Of a DNA stretch of 54,372 nt, positions 21,851 through 30,061 are shown in pieces. The notes below the pieces were generated by a model. That model was not told where the DNA came from and ran no database searches. It was given only the letters and a program-made list of their open reading frames with translations. The translations under genes were made by a program, and so were the position numbers. Every line of letters starts with the position of its first letter. Positions within the stretch are counted from its first letter, which is position 1. Location of the stretch: positions 1 through 54,372 of the forward strand of contig JAGAPG010000021.1 of assembly GCA_017623355.1 (NCBI GenBank), read 5' to 3'. This DNA comes from Clostridia bacterium (lineage in GTDB: Bacteria > Bacillota > Clostridia > Oscillospirales > CAG-272).

Positions 21851-24484
21851 ATGAGTACAAAGAAGTATGTTTACCTCTTTAAAGAGGGCGACGCAACAAT
21901 GAGAGAAATTCTCGGTGGTAAGGGTGCAAACCTTGCCGAAATGACCAAGATCGGTCTTCCTGTTCCCCAGGGCTTTACAATCTCTACCGAGGCTTGTACA
22001 CAATATTACGAGGACGGCAGAGAGATCAATGCTGAAATTCAAGCAGAGATCATGGAGTACATCGACAAAATGGAGGAGATCACCGGTAAAAAGTTCGGTG
22101 ATAAGGAAAATCCACTTCTCGTTTCCGTTCGTTCAGGTGCTCGCGCTTCAATGCCCGGTATGATGGATACCATTCTTAACCTCGGTCTTAACGAGGACGT
22201 TGTTCAAGTTATGGCTGAAAAGTCCGGTAACGCTCGTTGGGCTTGGGACTGCTACAGAAGATTTATCCAAATGTACTCCGACGTTGTTATGGAGGTTGGT
22301 AAGAAATACTTCGAAGAGCTTATCGACAAGATGAAGGAGAAAAAGGGAGTTACTCTCGACGTTGAGCTTACAGCTGAAGACCTTGCTGAGCTTGCTGCTC
22401 AATTCAAGGCTGAATACAAGGCTAAGATCGGTAAAGACTTCCCCACAGATCCCAAAGAACAGCTTATGGGCGCAGTTAAGGCTGTATTCCGTTCTTGGGA
22501 CAACCCCCGTGCTAACTACTACAGAATGCAGAACGAGATCCCTTACTCTTGGGGTACTGCAGTAAACGTACAAGCTATGGCATTCGGTAACATGGGTGAC
22601 GATTGCGGTACAGGTGTTGCATTTACACGTGACCCTGCTACAGGCGAAAAGGTTCTTATGGGTGAGTTCCTTACAAACGCACAGGGCGAGGACGTTGTTG
22701 CAGGTGTTCGTACGCCTATGCCTATCGCTCAGATGGAAGAAAAGTTCCCTGAGGCATTTGAGCAATTCAAGAACGTTTGCAAGATCCTTGAGGATCACTA
22801 TAGAGATATGCAGGATATGGAGTTCACCGTTGAGCACGGTAAGCTTTATATGCTTCAAACAAGAAACGGTAAGAGAACCGCTAAGGCTGCTCTCAAGATT
22901 GCCGTTGACCTCGTAAACGAGGGTATGATCACTAAGGAGCAAGCTCTTCTTATGATCGATCCTAAGCAGCTTGATGCACTTCTCCATCCCCAATTCGACG
23001 CTAAGGCTCTTAAGGCTGCTAAGGCAGTTGCTACTGCTCTTCCCGCATCTCCCGGAGCTGCTTGCGGTAAGATCGTGTTCACAGCTGAGGATGCTGTTGA
23101 GCAAGGCAAGCTTGGTGAAAAGGTTGTTCTCGTTCGTCTCGAGACATCTCCCGAGGACATTGAGGGTATGCACTACGCACAAGGTATCCTTACAGTTCGT
23201 GGCGGTATGACATCTCACGCAGCAGTTGTTGCTCGTGGTATGGGTACATGCTGCGTTTCCGGCTGTGGCGACATTAAGATGGACGAAGAAAACAAGCAGT
23301 TCACTCTCGCAGGCAAGGTATACAAGGAAGGCGATTACATTTCACTTGACGGCTCTACAGGTAACATCTACGGAGAGGCTATTCCTACTGTTCCTGCTAC
23401 TATCGGCGGTGAGTTCGGTATCATTATGGGTTGGGCTGACGAGTACAGACAGCTTCAGGTAAGAACAAACGCTGATACACCCGCTGACGCTAAACAGGCA
23501 AGAACCTTCGGTGCTGAGGGTATCGGTCTTTGCCGTACAGAGCATATGTTCTTCGATCCTGACAGAATTTCCGCTATCCGTGAAATGATCTGTTCTGACA
23601 CTGTTGAAGAAAGAGAAGCTGCTCTTGCTAAGCTTCTTCCTATGCAACAAGGCGACTTTGAGAAGCTTTACGAGGCTCTTGAAGGTCACCCTGTAACTAT
23701 CCGTTTCCTCGATCCACCTCTTCACGAGTTCGTTCCTACCGATGAAAAGGATATCGAGCTTCTTGCTCAAACTCAAGGCAAGACTGTTGAAGACATCAAG
23801 AACATTATCGCTTCTCTCCATGAGTTCAACCCCATGATGGGTCACCGTGGATGCCGTCTTACAGTTACTTACCCTGAAATCGCTAAGATGCAGACAAGCG
23901 CTGTTATCAGAGCTGCTATAAACGTTCAGAAGAAGCATCCTGATTGGAAGATCGTTCCCGAAATCATGATTCCTCTCGTTGGTGAGGTTAAAGAGCTTAA
24001 CTTCGTTAAGAAGATCGTTGTTGCTACTGCTGATGCTGAGATCGCAAACGCAGGCTCTGACCTTAAGTATGAGGTTGGTACAATGATGGAAATTCCTCGT
24101 GCTTGCCTTACAGCTGACGAGATTGCAAAGGACGCTGAGTTCTTCTGCTTCGGTACAAACGACCTTACACAGATGACATTCGGCTTCAGCCGTGATGACG
24201 CTGGTAAGTTCCTTACAGCTTACTATGAAAGCAAGATCTATGAAAACGATCCCTTCGCAAGAATCGACCAAAACGGTGTTGGTAAGCTCATGAAGATGTC
24301 TGTTGACATGGGCCGTGAGGTTCGTCCTACAATGCACATCGGTATTTGCGGTGAGCACGGTGGTGACCCCACATCTGTTGAATTCTGCCACAAGATCGGT
24401 CTTACTTACGTATCCTGCTCTCCTTACAGAGTTCCGATCGCAAGACTTGCTGCTGCTCAGGCTGCTATCAGAAACCCCAGATAA
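21851..24484 (+). CDS. ppdK: Pyruvate, phosphate dikinase
   Basis: An 877-residue enzyme interconverting pyruvate + ATP + Pi and PEP + AMP + PPi, central in clostridial glycolysis and gluconeogenesis. The nucleotide-binding half starts with KEGDATMREILGGKGANLAEM. The swivelling domain carries the phosphohistidine in GGMTSHAAVVARGMGT. The C-terminal PEP/pyruvate domain has GLCRTEHMF, GTNDLTQMTFGFSRDD and the catalytic cysteine in HIGICGEHGG. Codon use differs from neighbours (strong preference for GCT, GGT, CTT, AAG), as in highly expressed genes. AATGGAGG precedes the ATG. A TACAAT -10 box lies at 21781 with no good -35. Confidence 0.97.
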   Translation: MSTKKYVYLFKEGDATMREILGGKGANLAEMTKIGLPVPQGFTISTEACTQYYEDGREINAEIQAEIMEYIDKMEEITGKKFGDKENPLLVSVRSGARASMPGMMDTILNLGLNEDVVQVMAEKSGNARWAWDCYRRFIQMYSDVVMEVGKKYFEELIDKMKEKKGVTLDVELTAEDLAELAAQFKAEYKAKIGKDFPTDPKEQLMGAVKAVFRSWDNPRANYYRMQNEIPYSWGTAVNVQAMAFGNMGDDCGTGVAFTRDPATGEKVLMGEFLTNAQGEDVVAGVRTPMPIAQMEEKFPEAFEQFKNVCKILEDHYRDMQDMEFTVEHGKLYMLQTRNGKRTAKAALKIAVDLVNEGMITKEQALLMIDPKQLDALLHPQFDAKALKAAKAVATALPASPGAACGKIVFTAEDAVEQGKLGEKVVLVRLETSPEDIEGMHYAQGILTVRGGMTSHAAVVARGMGTCCVSGCGDIKMDEENKQFTLAGKVYKEGDYISLDGSTGNIYGEAIPTVPATIGGEFGIIMGWADEYRQLQVRTNADTPADAKQARTFGAEGIGLCRTEHMFFDPDRISAIREMICSDTVEEREAALAKLLPMQQGDFEKLYEALEGHPVTIRFLDPPLHEFVPTDEKDIELLAQTQGKTVEDIKNIIASLHEFNPMMGHRGCRLTVTYPEIAKMQTSAVIRAAINVQKKHPDWKIVPEIMIPLVGEVKELNFVKKIVVATADAEIANAGSDLKYEVGTMMEIPRACLTADEIAKDAEFFCFGTNDLTQMTFGFSRDDAGKFLTAYYESKIYENDPFARIDQNGVGKLMKMSVDMGREVRPTMHIGICGEHGGDPTSVEFCHKIGLTYVSCSPYRVPIARLAAAQAAIRNPR

Positions 24485-24516
24485 TTATCACATAACAGAT
24501 ACTTTAAAAATAAAAA

Positions 24517-24548
24517 TACCCGATGGCTTCTGTCATCGGGTATAATTT
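24517..24548 (+). terminator. Intrinsic terminator of ppdK
   Basis: TACCCGATG (24517-24525) pairs with CATCGGGTA (24534-24542), followed by TAATTTT. Confidence 0.8.
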
Positions 24549-24572
24549 TAGAAATATAACGAGGTCAATTTT

Positions 24573-25886
24573 ATGGAAAACTTGAATTCAAAGGAAGCAA
24601 GAGCAAAAAGAGCCATTCCCTTCATGAATGACCGCTTCGGTATGTTTATTCACTGGGGGATTTATTCTATTCCCGCAAGAGAATCAAGAAGCGAATGGAT
24701 ACGCTCCGTTGACAAGGTTACAACCGAAGAATATCAAACATATTTCGATACCTTTAATCCCACCAACTACGATCCCAAGAAATGGGCAAGGCTTGCTAAG
24801 GAAGCAGGAATGAAATACGCCGTTCTCACAACTAAGCATCACGACGGCTTCTGCCTTTTCGACAGTCAGTATACAGATTATAAGGCAACGAATACGCCAG
24901 CTGGACGCGACCTTGTAAGAGAATACGTTGACGCATTCAGAGCTGAAGGCTTAAAGGTTGGCTTCTACTATTCTCTTCTTGACTGGCATCACCCCGATTA
25001 TCCCGCCTTTAACGATGCTCACCATCCTATGCGCGGAAACGAAAATTTCAAGCATCAGGGCGAGCATTTTGAAAGATACATAGAATATCTTCACAATCAG
25101 GTAAAAGAGCTTATGACAAACTACGGAAAGATTGATATTTTGTGGTTTGACTTTCATTACGACGATATGACAGGCGAAAAGTGGGAGGCTACAAAGCTTG
25201 TTAAAATGGTTCGTGAGATAAATCCCGACGTTATAATAGACGACCGCCTTGGCGGCGATATAAAGAGTGATACTCCCGAATATTTCGTCGGAGATTTTGG
25301 TTCACCCGAGCAAATGATCCCTGCTCACGGTCTTACAAATTACAACGGCGAGCCTATTCCGTGGGAGGCGTGCATAACACTCAACGGCAACTGGGGATAC
25401 AGTCAACGCGACGCAAACTATAAATCCGCAAGAAACGTTATAAATATGCTCGTAGAATGCACGAGCAAGGGCGGAAACCTTATCTTGAACGTAGGTCCTG
25501 ATGCAAAGGGAAATATTCCTGAAAAATCGGTTGCTATTCTCAAAGAGGTCGGCGAATGGATGTCACTTAACAGCGAGGCTATTTACGGTTGCTCCTTCTC
25601 GGATCTTCCAAAGCCCGAATTCGGCAGAATAACGAAAAGCAAGGACGCTTACTATCTCTACGTTACAGATCACTGCTCCGAGCATATTGCTCTATTTGAC
25701 GTTAAGGAAAAGATAAAATGCGCAACGCTTTTGTGCGACGGTAGCAAGCTTTCCATGGAAGAGCCCTGGAACGTTCATTCGTATAAGCAAGGCGACAGAC
25801 CTGTGATTTTCGTACAGACTCCGCCGTTTGAAAAGCTTAACTCAACCGGAAACGTTATCAAATTGACTATTGAAAAACAAAAGTAA
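24573..25886 (+). CDS. Alpha-L-fucosidase, glycoside hydrolase family 29
   Basis: A 437-residue GH29 enzyme. GH29 members remove L-fucose from glycans by a retaining mechanism. Family motifs: RFGMFIHWGIYSIPA (21-35), LTTKHHDGFCLFDS (85-98), GFYYSLLDWH, and the nucleophile segment DILWFDFHYDD with Asp193. No signal peptide, so it should be cytoplasmic and act on imported sugars. The C-terminus (about 340-437) is a beta domain. ATAACGAGGT precedes the start. It lies right after the ppdK terminator with no room for a full promoter, so it may be expressed by read-through. The exact linkage specificity is not evident. Confidence 0.93.
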   Translation: MENLNSKEARAKRAIPFMNDRFGMFIHWGIYSIPARESRSEWIRSVDKVTTEEYQTYFDTFNPTNYDPKKWARLAKEAGMKYAVLTTKHHDGFCLFDSQYTDYKATNTPAGRDLVREYVDAFRAEGLKVGFYYSLLDWHHPDYPAFNDAHHPMRGNENFKHQGEHFERYIEYLHNQVKELMTNYGKIDILWFDFHYDDMTGEKWEATKLVKMVREINPDVIIDDRLGGDIKSDTPEYFVGDFGSPEQMIPAHGLTNYNGEPIPWEACITLNGNWGYSQRDANYKSARNVINMLVECTSKGGNLILNVGPDAKGNIPEKSVAILKEVGEWMSLNSEAIYGCSFSDLPKPEFGRITKSKDAYYLYVTDHCSEHIALFDVKEKIKCATLLCDGSKLSMEEPWNVHSYKQGDRPVIFVQTPPFEKLNSTGNVIKLTIEKQK

Positions 25887-25904
25887 TACATCACTTTTAA
25901 AACA

Positions 25905-25940
25905 AAAAACAGGAATTTGAAAAAATTCCTGTTTTTATTA
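25905..25940. terminator. Bidirectional intrinsic terminator
   Basis: AAAAACAGGAATTT (25905-25918) pairs with AAATTCCTGTTTTT (25923-25936). It lies between convergent GH29 and leucine-rich-repeat genes and can serve both strands. Confidence 0.88.
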
Positions 25941-25972
25941 TTCATAAAAGCTCTTTTAATTCTTCTTGCTTG

Positions 25973-27424
25973 TTAATTTTCGGGCTTGTATCCCCAAACT
26001 ACAGTACAGCTGCTGCTATTCCAATTAGCAGACCAATTACTCGGTTGTCTTTCGGCTTCACAGTAAATCGTCAAGCTTGTACAATCCGCAAACACTTGAC
26101 TGCCCATATCTCTTTCGATGCTGTCCGGAATTATTATACTTGTCAGATTGATACATTTTTTGAATGCAGAGCTGCCTATACTTGTTACACTGTCGGGAAT
26201 AACTACACTCGTAAGATTTTTACAACCCCAGAACATACCCGACACTATCATTTTCACTCCATCGTTAATTATAACCGTCGTTAAATTCGTACACTCAGAA
26301 AATGTATATGAATCAAGATTTGTGAATACTACACTGCCGGGAATTGTTATACTTGTTAAGCTTGAGCAACCGTAAAACGCATTAGCGCCTATGCTCGTTA
26401 CGCCGTCAGGTATATTTATATTTTCTAAGCTTGTGCAATTTTGAAATGCAAATGAGCCTATGCTTGTCACGCTTTTAGGAATAACTATGCCCGTCAAGCC
26501 CGTATATCCAAAGAACGCATTATCACTTATTTTCGTTACAGGCAATCCTTCATATGTGCTTGGAATATAGATAACAGTATCTGTGCAGCTTCCTTTTTTA
26601 ACAGAATAAGATTTACGGTCGCTTGATATGATATATTCAAGCCCCTCGCTTGCCATCTCTTTTTCTCCGCAAGCCGAGCATATTCCGTCTATATAATTGT
26701 GACTTGGAGCTATTTCTTCTTGCTCCGCTAAGATTTCTCCGCAAGCCGAGCATTTTTTGCCGTCTGTCAAGCCCGCTTCGGTGCAGGTCGCTTCCTTACC
26801 CTCGATTATTTCCTCGGTATGTCCTGCCGGAATTGCTTCTTGCTCCGTCAAGATTTCTCCGCAAACTGAGCATTTTTTGCCGTCTGTCAAGCCCGCTTCG
26901 GTGCAGGTCGCTTCCTTGCCCTCAATTATTTCCTCGGTATGCGGCTTCATCTCTATTGCCCTTTGCTCTACTGTTACTGTACCGCAAACAGAACACTTCT
27001 TTCCGTCTGTCAAGCCCGTTTCGGTGCAGGTCGCTTCCTTGCCCTCGATTATTTCCTCGGTATGCGGCTTCATATCTATTGCCCTTTGCTCTACTGTTAC
27101 AGTGCCGCAAACAGAACACTTCTTTCCGTCTGTCAAGCCCGTTTCGGTGCAGGTCGCTTCCTTGCCCTCAATGATTTGCTCGGTGTGTCCTGTGGCAGAA
27201 ACAGCCTTTGTTTCTTTGTTTCCGCACGAGCATACTCTTGCTTCTTCGCCCGTCTCGGTACAGGTTGGTTTTTTAGTTATTTCCCATTCGCCGTATACAT
27301 GCGTATGAGTTGTGCTTGATTGCGCGCTGTCATCGCTTGAGTAATTCGTTTCGTTGCCGCAGGCGAATAACATTATACATAGGCACGCAAGCCCCATCAA
27401 AAGTACTAAAATTCTTCTTTTCAT
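25973..27424 (-). CDS. BspA-type leucine-rich-repeat surface lipoprotein with cysteine-rich repeats
   Basis: A 483-residue predicted lipoprotein (lipobox LFAC, Cys22). After a Ser/Thr linker come one diverged and four near-identical modules of 40-41 residues (about 43-241), each with CTE-type and KKCSVCG cysteine pairs. A bridge (242-290) leads to LRR_5/BspA repeats (about 291-450) with LTSITIPGSV and IPDSVTSIGSSAF-type units. It ends with the common clostridial finish SSCTVVWGYKPEN. BspA-type proteins mediate adhesion or protein contact in oral and gut bacteria; that role here is inference. It has its own promoter and a leader with a terminator-like hairpin. Anchoring is by lipid only; no sortase motif. 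Confidence 0.9.
   Translation of the reverse strand: MKRRILVLLMGLACLCIMLFACGNETNYSSDDSAQSSTTHTHVYGEWEITKKPTCTETGEEARVCSCGNKETKAVSATGHTEQIIEGKEATCTETGLTDGKKCSVCGTVTVEQRAIDMKPHTEEIIEGKEATCTETGLTDGKKCSVCGTVTVEQRAIEMKPHTEEIIEGKEATCTEAGLTDGKKCSVCGEILTEQEAIPAGHTEEIIEGKEATCTEAGLTDGKKCSACGEILAEQEEIAPSHNYIDGICSACGEKEMASEGLEYIISSDRKSYSVKKGSCTDTVIYIPSTYEGLPVTKISDNAFFGYTGLTGIVIPKSVTSIGSFAFQNCTSLENINIPDGVTSIGANAFYGCSSLTSITIPGSVVFTNLDSYTFSECTNLTTVIINDGVKMIVSGMFWGCKNLTSVVIPDSVTSIGSSAFKKCINLTSIIIPDSIERDMGSQVFADCTSLTIYCEAERQPSNWSANWNSSSCTVVWGYKPEN
26702..27187 (-). repeat. Four ~123-bp direct repeats inside the LRR lipoprotein gene
   Basis: Four consecutive units (starting at residues 80, 121, 162 and 202) encode HTEEIIEGKEATCTE plus TGLTDGKKCSVCG and a variable end (TVTVEQRAIDMKP or EILTEQEAIPAG). 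DNA identity between units is high, and the two downstream units differ from the two upstream ones mainly at the end. Confidence 0.93.
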
Positions 27425-27445
27425 GTTTTTCTCCTTATCGTATTA

Positions 27446-27497
27446 ATATAAAAACCGCTATACTCAGACATATTTCGCTGTCTATTATAGCGGTTAA
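27446..27497 (-). terminator. Terminator-like hairpin in the leader of the LRR lipoprotein gene
   Basis: Minus strand: 27486-27495 (AACCGCTATA) pairs with 27453-27462 (TATAGCGGTT), with an inner AGACA/TGTCT stem, followed by a T-rich tract. It lies about 70 nt after the predicted transcript start and about 30 nt before the start codon, so it may attenuate the gene. Confidence 0.6.
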
Positions 27498-27574
27498 TAA
27501 ACTTTTAATTGTATTAATAGCTCTGTCGGTTAAGATTGCCGCATAATTCGTCAGTTGTGTGAATTGTTAAGACA

Positions 27575-27603
27575 ATTTTAGCATACACATATTGATTTGT
27601 CAA
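27575..27603 (-). promoter_or_regulatory. Sigma-A promoter of the LRR lipoprotein gene
   Basis: Minus strand: TTGACA at 27598-27603, 17-bp spacer, TAAAAT at 27575-27580; start near 27568, leaving a ~144-nt leader. Confidence 0.8.
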
Positions 27604-27621
27604 TACGAATTTATCTTATCA

Positions 27622-27682
27622 TTAAAAAGGAACTGACCACTTAACTAATTTTTTATAATTAGCTTTTAGTCAGTTCCTTCGA
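27622..27682 (-). terminator. Intrinsic terminator after the GH94 gene
   Basis: Minus strand: 27669-27679 (AAGGAACTGAC) pairs with 27627-27637 (GTCAGTTCCTT), with an inner CTAATT/AATTAG stem, followed by TTTTTAAT. It ends the Gld-type ABC/GH94 operon before the LRR gene promoter. Confidence 0.82.
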
Positions 27683-27693
27683 CTTTTAATATC

Positions 27694-30033
27694 TTATTTT
27701 ACTACGATTTCTACGGTATGAGTCTTTCCGTCGGAGAATGCAGGAATGATATTTCCGTCAAGCTTGCTTCCGTCAACAACGATATCAAGCGCATAATCCT
27801 TTGCCTTCTTTTCGGGATTGGAGATAACAACATCATACTCTGCTCCTCTGAAGGTACGGTGCATCTTTGCTCCGTCAAAGGGGAGATGAGGCTCTACAAC
27901 GAGTCCCTCATATGTAGGTCTTACGCCTACGAGGTAATTCTCCATAGTATTTGTGTACCATGCAACAGAGCCTGTTATCCAGCTATACTCCATTTGGAAC
28001 GCGCTGTTTTTGTGCTCAGGGCCAAAGTAGCAGTTTGAGAACATATAAGGCAAGCATTTATTCTTGATTTCTGCATTGTCGCCTACAATATAGCCGGGTG
28101 CAATCTTTTTAAACAATTCATATGCAAGATCCGCCTTGCCGTATTTAAGAAGACCAAGAATCATCCAGATATTTGTGTGAGAATAGATAGTTCCGTTTTC
28201 GCAAATACCGGGCTCCATAGCCGAGATACGTCCGATAGTATCGTCAAATTCCTTGTAAGACGGTGTAAGAAGCAAATATCCTACAGGGGTGAGCATATGC
28301 TCATCCATAGCCTTGATAACGGTGTTTGCTCTTTCCTCGCTTGCTACGCCTGCAACGAGCGACCAGCACTGAGATTCCATAAACATCTTTGCATACTTGT
28401 TTTCCTTAGAACCAAGAGGCTTTCCAAGGTCGGTATAGCAACGGCGATACCATTCTCCATCCCAAGCATTATCGTTAATAGCCTTAACGATTGCCTCGCG
28501 TCTTGCAAGATAGTTCTTTTCCTTTTCGGTGTTTCCGATAAACTTAGCGAGCTCAGCCATTTCAAGAAGTGCCTGAGCATAAGCAATAGAAAGCCATACG
28601 CTCTCGCCCTTACCCTCTTTGCCAACGCCGGTGAGTGAATCGTTCCAGTCACCGAACTTGATAAGAAGAAGGTCGTGCGCGCCCTTGTTGCTTTCAAGAA
28701 AGTCAAGCGCTCTGTCCATATGACCGAGAACCGTAGCCTCTCCCTCATCTCTGAACGGATAAACCTCGTTCAAAAAGTCGATATCCGCGGTTTCACGAAG
28801 ATATGATGTAAGTGTAAATTCAAGCCAAAGCGCAGAGTCGGAATAAGCCTTTGTATCAACGGGATTCCATCCGCGAACAGCCATACCGCTTGAATACTGA
28901 TTTTGAATAGCTTCCTTAAGAATTTCCTTTGTTCTTTCGGTCTTAAATGAAACTACGCCGAAGCCGTGTTGAACGATATCGCGGTATCCGTTATAACCCC
29001 AGCGGCACCACGTAGCGCCAAAGTGAGTTGCGTGCTTGCCCCAATAGTTGATCAAGCGGTCAAGGTGATTATCGTTAGTCGTGATGTGATTTTTAGCGTA
29101 CATTTTTTTGTAGTGCGCCTTCATCTCATCAAAGTATTTTTCCTGATTGTTAAGATATTTGTCAGCAAGAGCCTTTGATTCGCTTTCCTGAGTTACAACT
29201 CCGAGCATAAGGCTGATATCCTTGCTTTCGTCACTGTCAAGCTCAATATCAAATTGAAGCGTGCAAATAGTAGCGTTAGCCGAGCCTATGGAATTTTTGC
29301 ATTTTCCCTCTCTTACGACCTCAGGAGAGCCTATTGTTCCGTATTCTCCAACAAAAACATTCTGACATCCGTCGCTGCCAACGATCTTGGTATCAGCAGT
29401 CATAAACGCTGTAAGATAGTTATGAGGCTTTATAAACGGATGCTTCGTCATATAGAAGGTGTTCTTCTCCTCGTCGAAGCGTGTTGCGCGGTACATAGTA
29501 TCGCCGTAGCTGTCAAAGCCCCACTTAAAGCGGAACTGTATCTGGCTGTATGTGAAAACCGAATATGATTTTTTCTTGCCCGATTCATTTTTGAAGGAGA
29601 GCTTCCACATTTCAACGGCATCCTTGCCTACCGGAACGAATATACGCATTTTCGAGGCAAGATCATTGGTCTTGTTCTCGATTTCGGTGTATCCAAGTCC
29701 CTGAACGCATTTATATGCCTGATATTCGTGACATACAGGCTCCCAGTTAAGAGTCCAGAAATCTCCTGTTTCATTATCTCTTATAAATATAAGTCTGTTA
29801 TAAAGATGATCCTTGCCGAATACGTCGTAGTCGCAAATTCTGCCTACGCCGGTATAAAGCTGAATACCCTCTTTTCCGTCGATTTGATAATCGAAGCAGC
29901 CGATACCTGTCTGATGAACGTTTGCATAGCAGGAATCGTTAAAAAGAAAGTTGTCAAAGGGTCTTGGTGTTTTTGGAGATGTTATAACAAATTCATCTCC
30001 TGCTTCATTGAAATAACCGTACTTGTATTCCAT
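27694..30033 (-). CDS. Glycoside phosphorylase-like protein, glycoside hydrolase family 94
   Basis: A 779-residue GH94 protein (cellobiose/chitobiose phosphorylase family). These cytoplasmic enzymes split beta-linked disaccharides with phosphate to give a sugar 1-phosphate. It starts with the usual YGYFNEAGDEFVITSPKTPRPF segment (short form FNEAGDEFVITSPKTP). The N-terminal beta domain is followed by an (alpha/alpha)6 barrel with the catalytic DWND motif (about 462-465), WCRWGYNGYRDIVQH and EYSWITGSVAWY. Segments that line the sugar site in cellobiose phosphorylase differ here, so the substrate is uncertain. No signal peptide. AAAGGACT precedes the ATG. It starts 28 bp after the DUF4340 gene with no promoter between and a terminator after it, so it belongs to the ABC-exporter operon. 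Confidence 0.88.
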   Translation of the reverse strand: MEYKYGYFNEAGDEFVITSPKTPRPFDNFLFNDSCYANVHQTGIGCFDYQIDGKEGIQLYTGVGRICDYDVFGKDHLYNRLIFIRDNETGDFWTLNWEPVCHEYQAYKCVQGLGYTEIENKTNDLASKMRIFVPVGKDAVEMWKLSFKNESGKKKSYSVFTYSQIQFRFKWGFDSYGDTMYRATRFDEEKNTFYMTKHPFIKPHNYLTAFMTADTKIVGSDGCQNVFVGEYGTIGSPEVVREGKCKNSIGSANATICTLQFDIELDSDESKDISLMLGVVTQESESKALADKYLNNQEKYFDEMKAHYKKMYAKNHITTNDNHLDRLINYWGKHATHFGATWCRWGYNGYRDIVQHGFGVVSFKTERTKEILKEAIQNQYSSGMAVRGWNPVDTKAYSDSALWLEFTLTSYLRETADIDFLNEVYPFRDEGEATVLGHMDRALDFLESNKGAHDLLLIKFGDWNDSLTGVGKEGKGESVWLSIAYAQALLEMAELAKFIGNTEKEKNYLARREAIVKAINDNAWDGEWYRRCYTDLGKPLGSKENKYAKMFMESQCWSLVAGVASEERANTVIKAMDEHMLTPVGYLLLTPSYKEFDDTIGRISAMEPGICENGTIYSHTNIWMILGLLKYGKADLAYELFKKIAPGYIVGDNAEIKNKCLPYMFSNCYFGPEHKNSAFQMEYSWITGSVAWYTNTMENYLVGVRPTYEGLVVEPHLPFDGAKMHRTFRGAEYDVVISNPEKKAKDYALDIVVDGSKLDGNIIPAFSDGKTHTVEIVVK

Positions 30034-30061
30034 ATTAAAAGTCCTTTCTTCAAAAAGAATA

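Noticed and set aside
22148-24391. Two long open frames (349-356 codons) antisense to ppdK
   Set aside because: They mirror ppdK, whose strong codon bias keeps stops out of the opposite strand. Their translations are low-complexity Leu/Ser/Asn/Val-rich and have no ribosome site or family.
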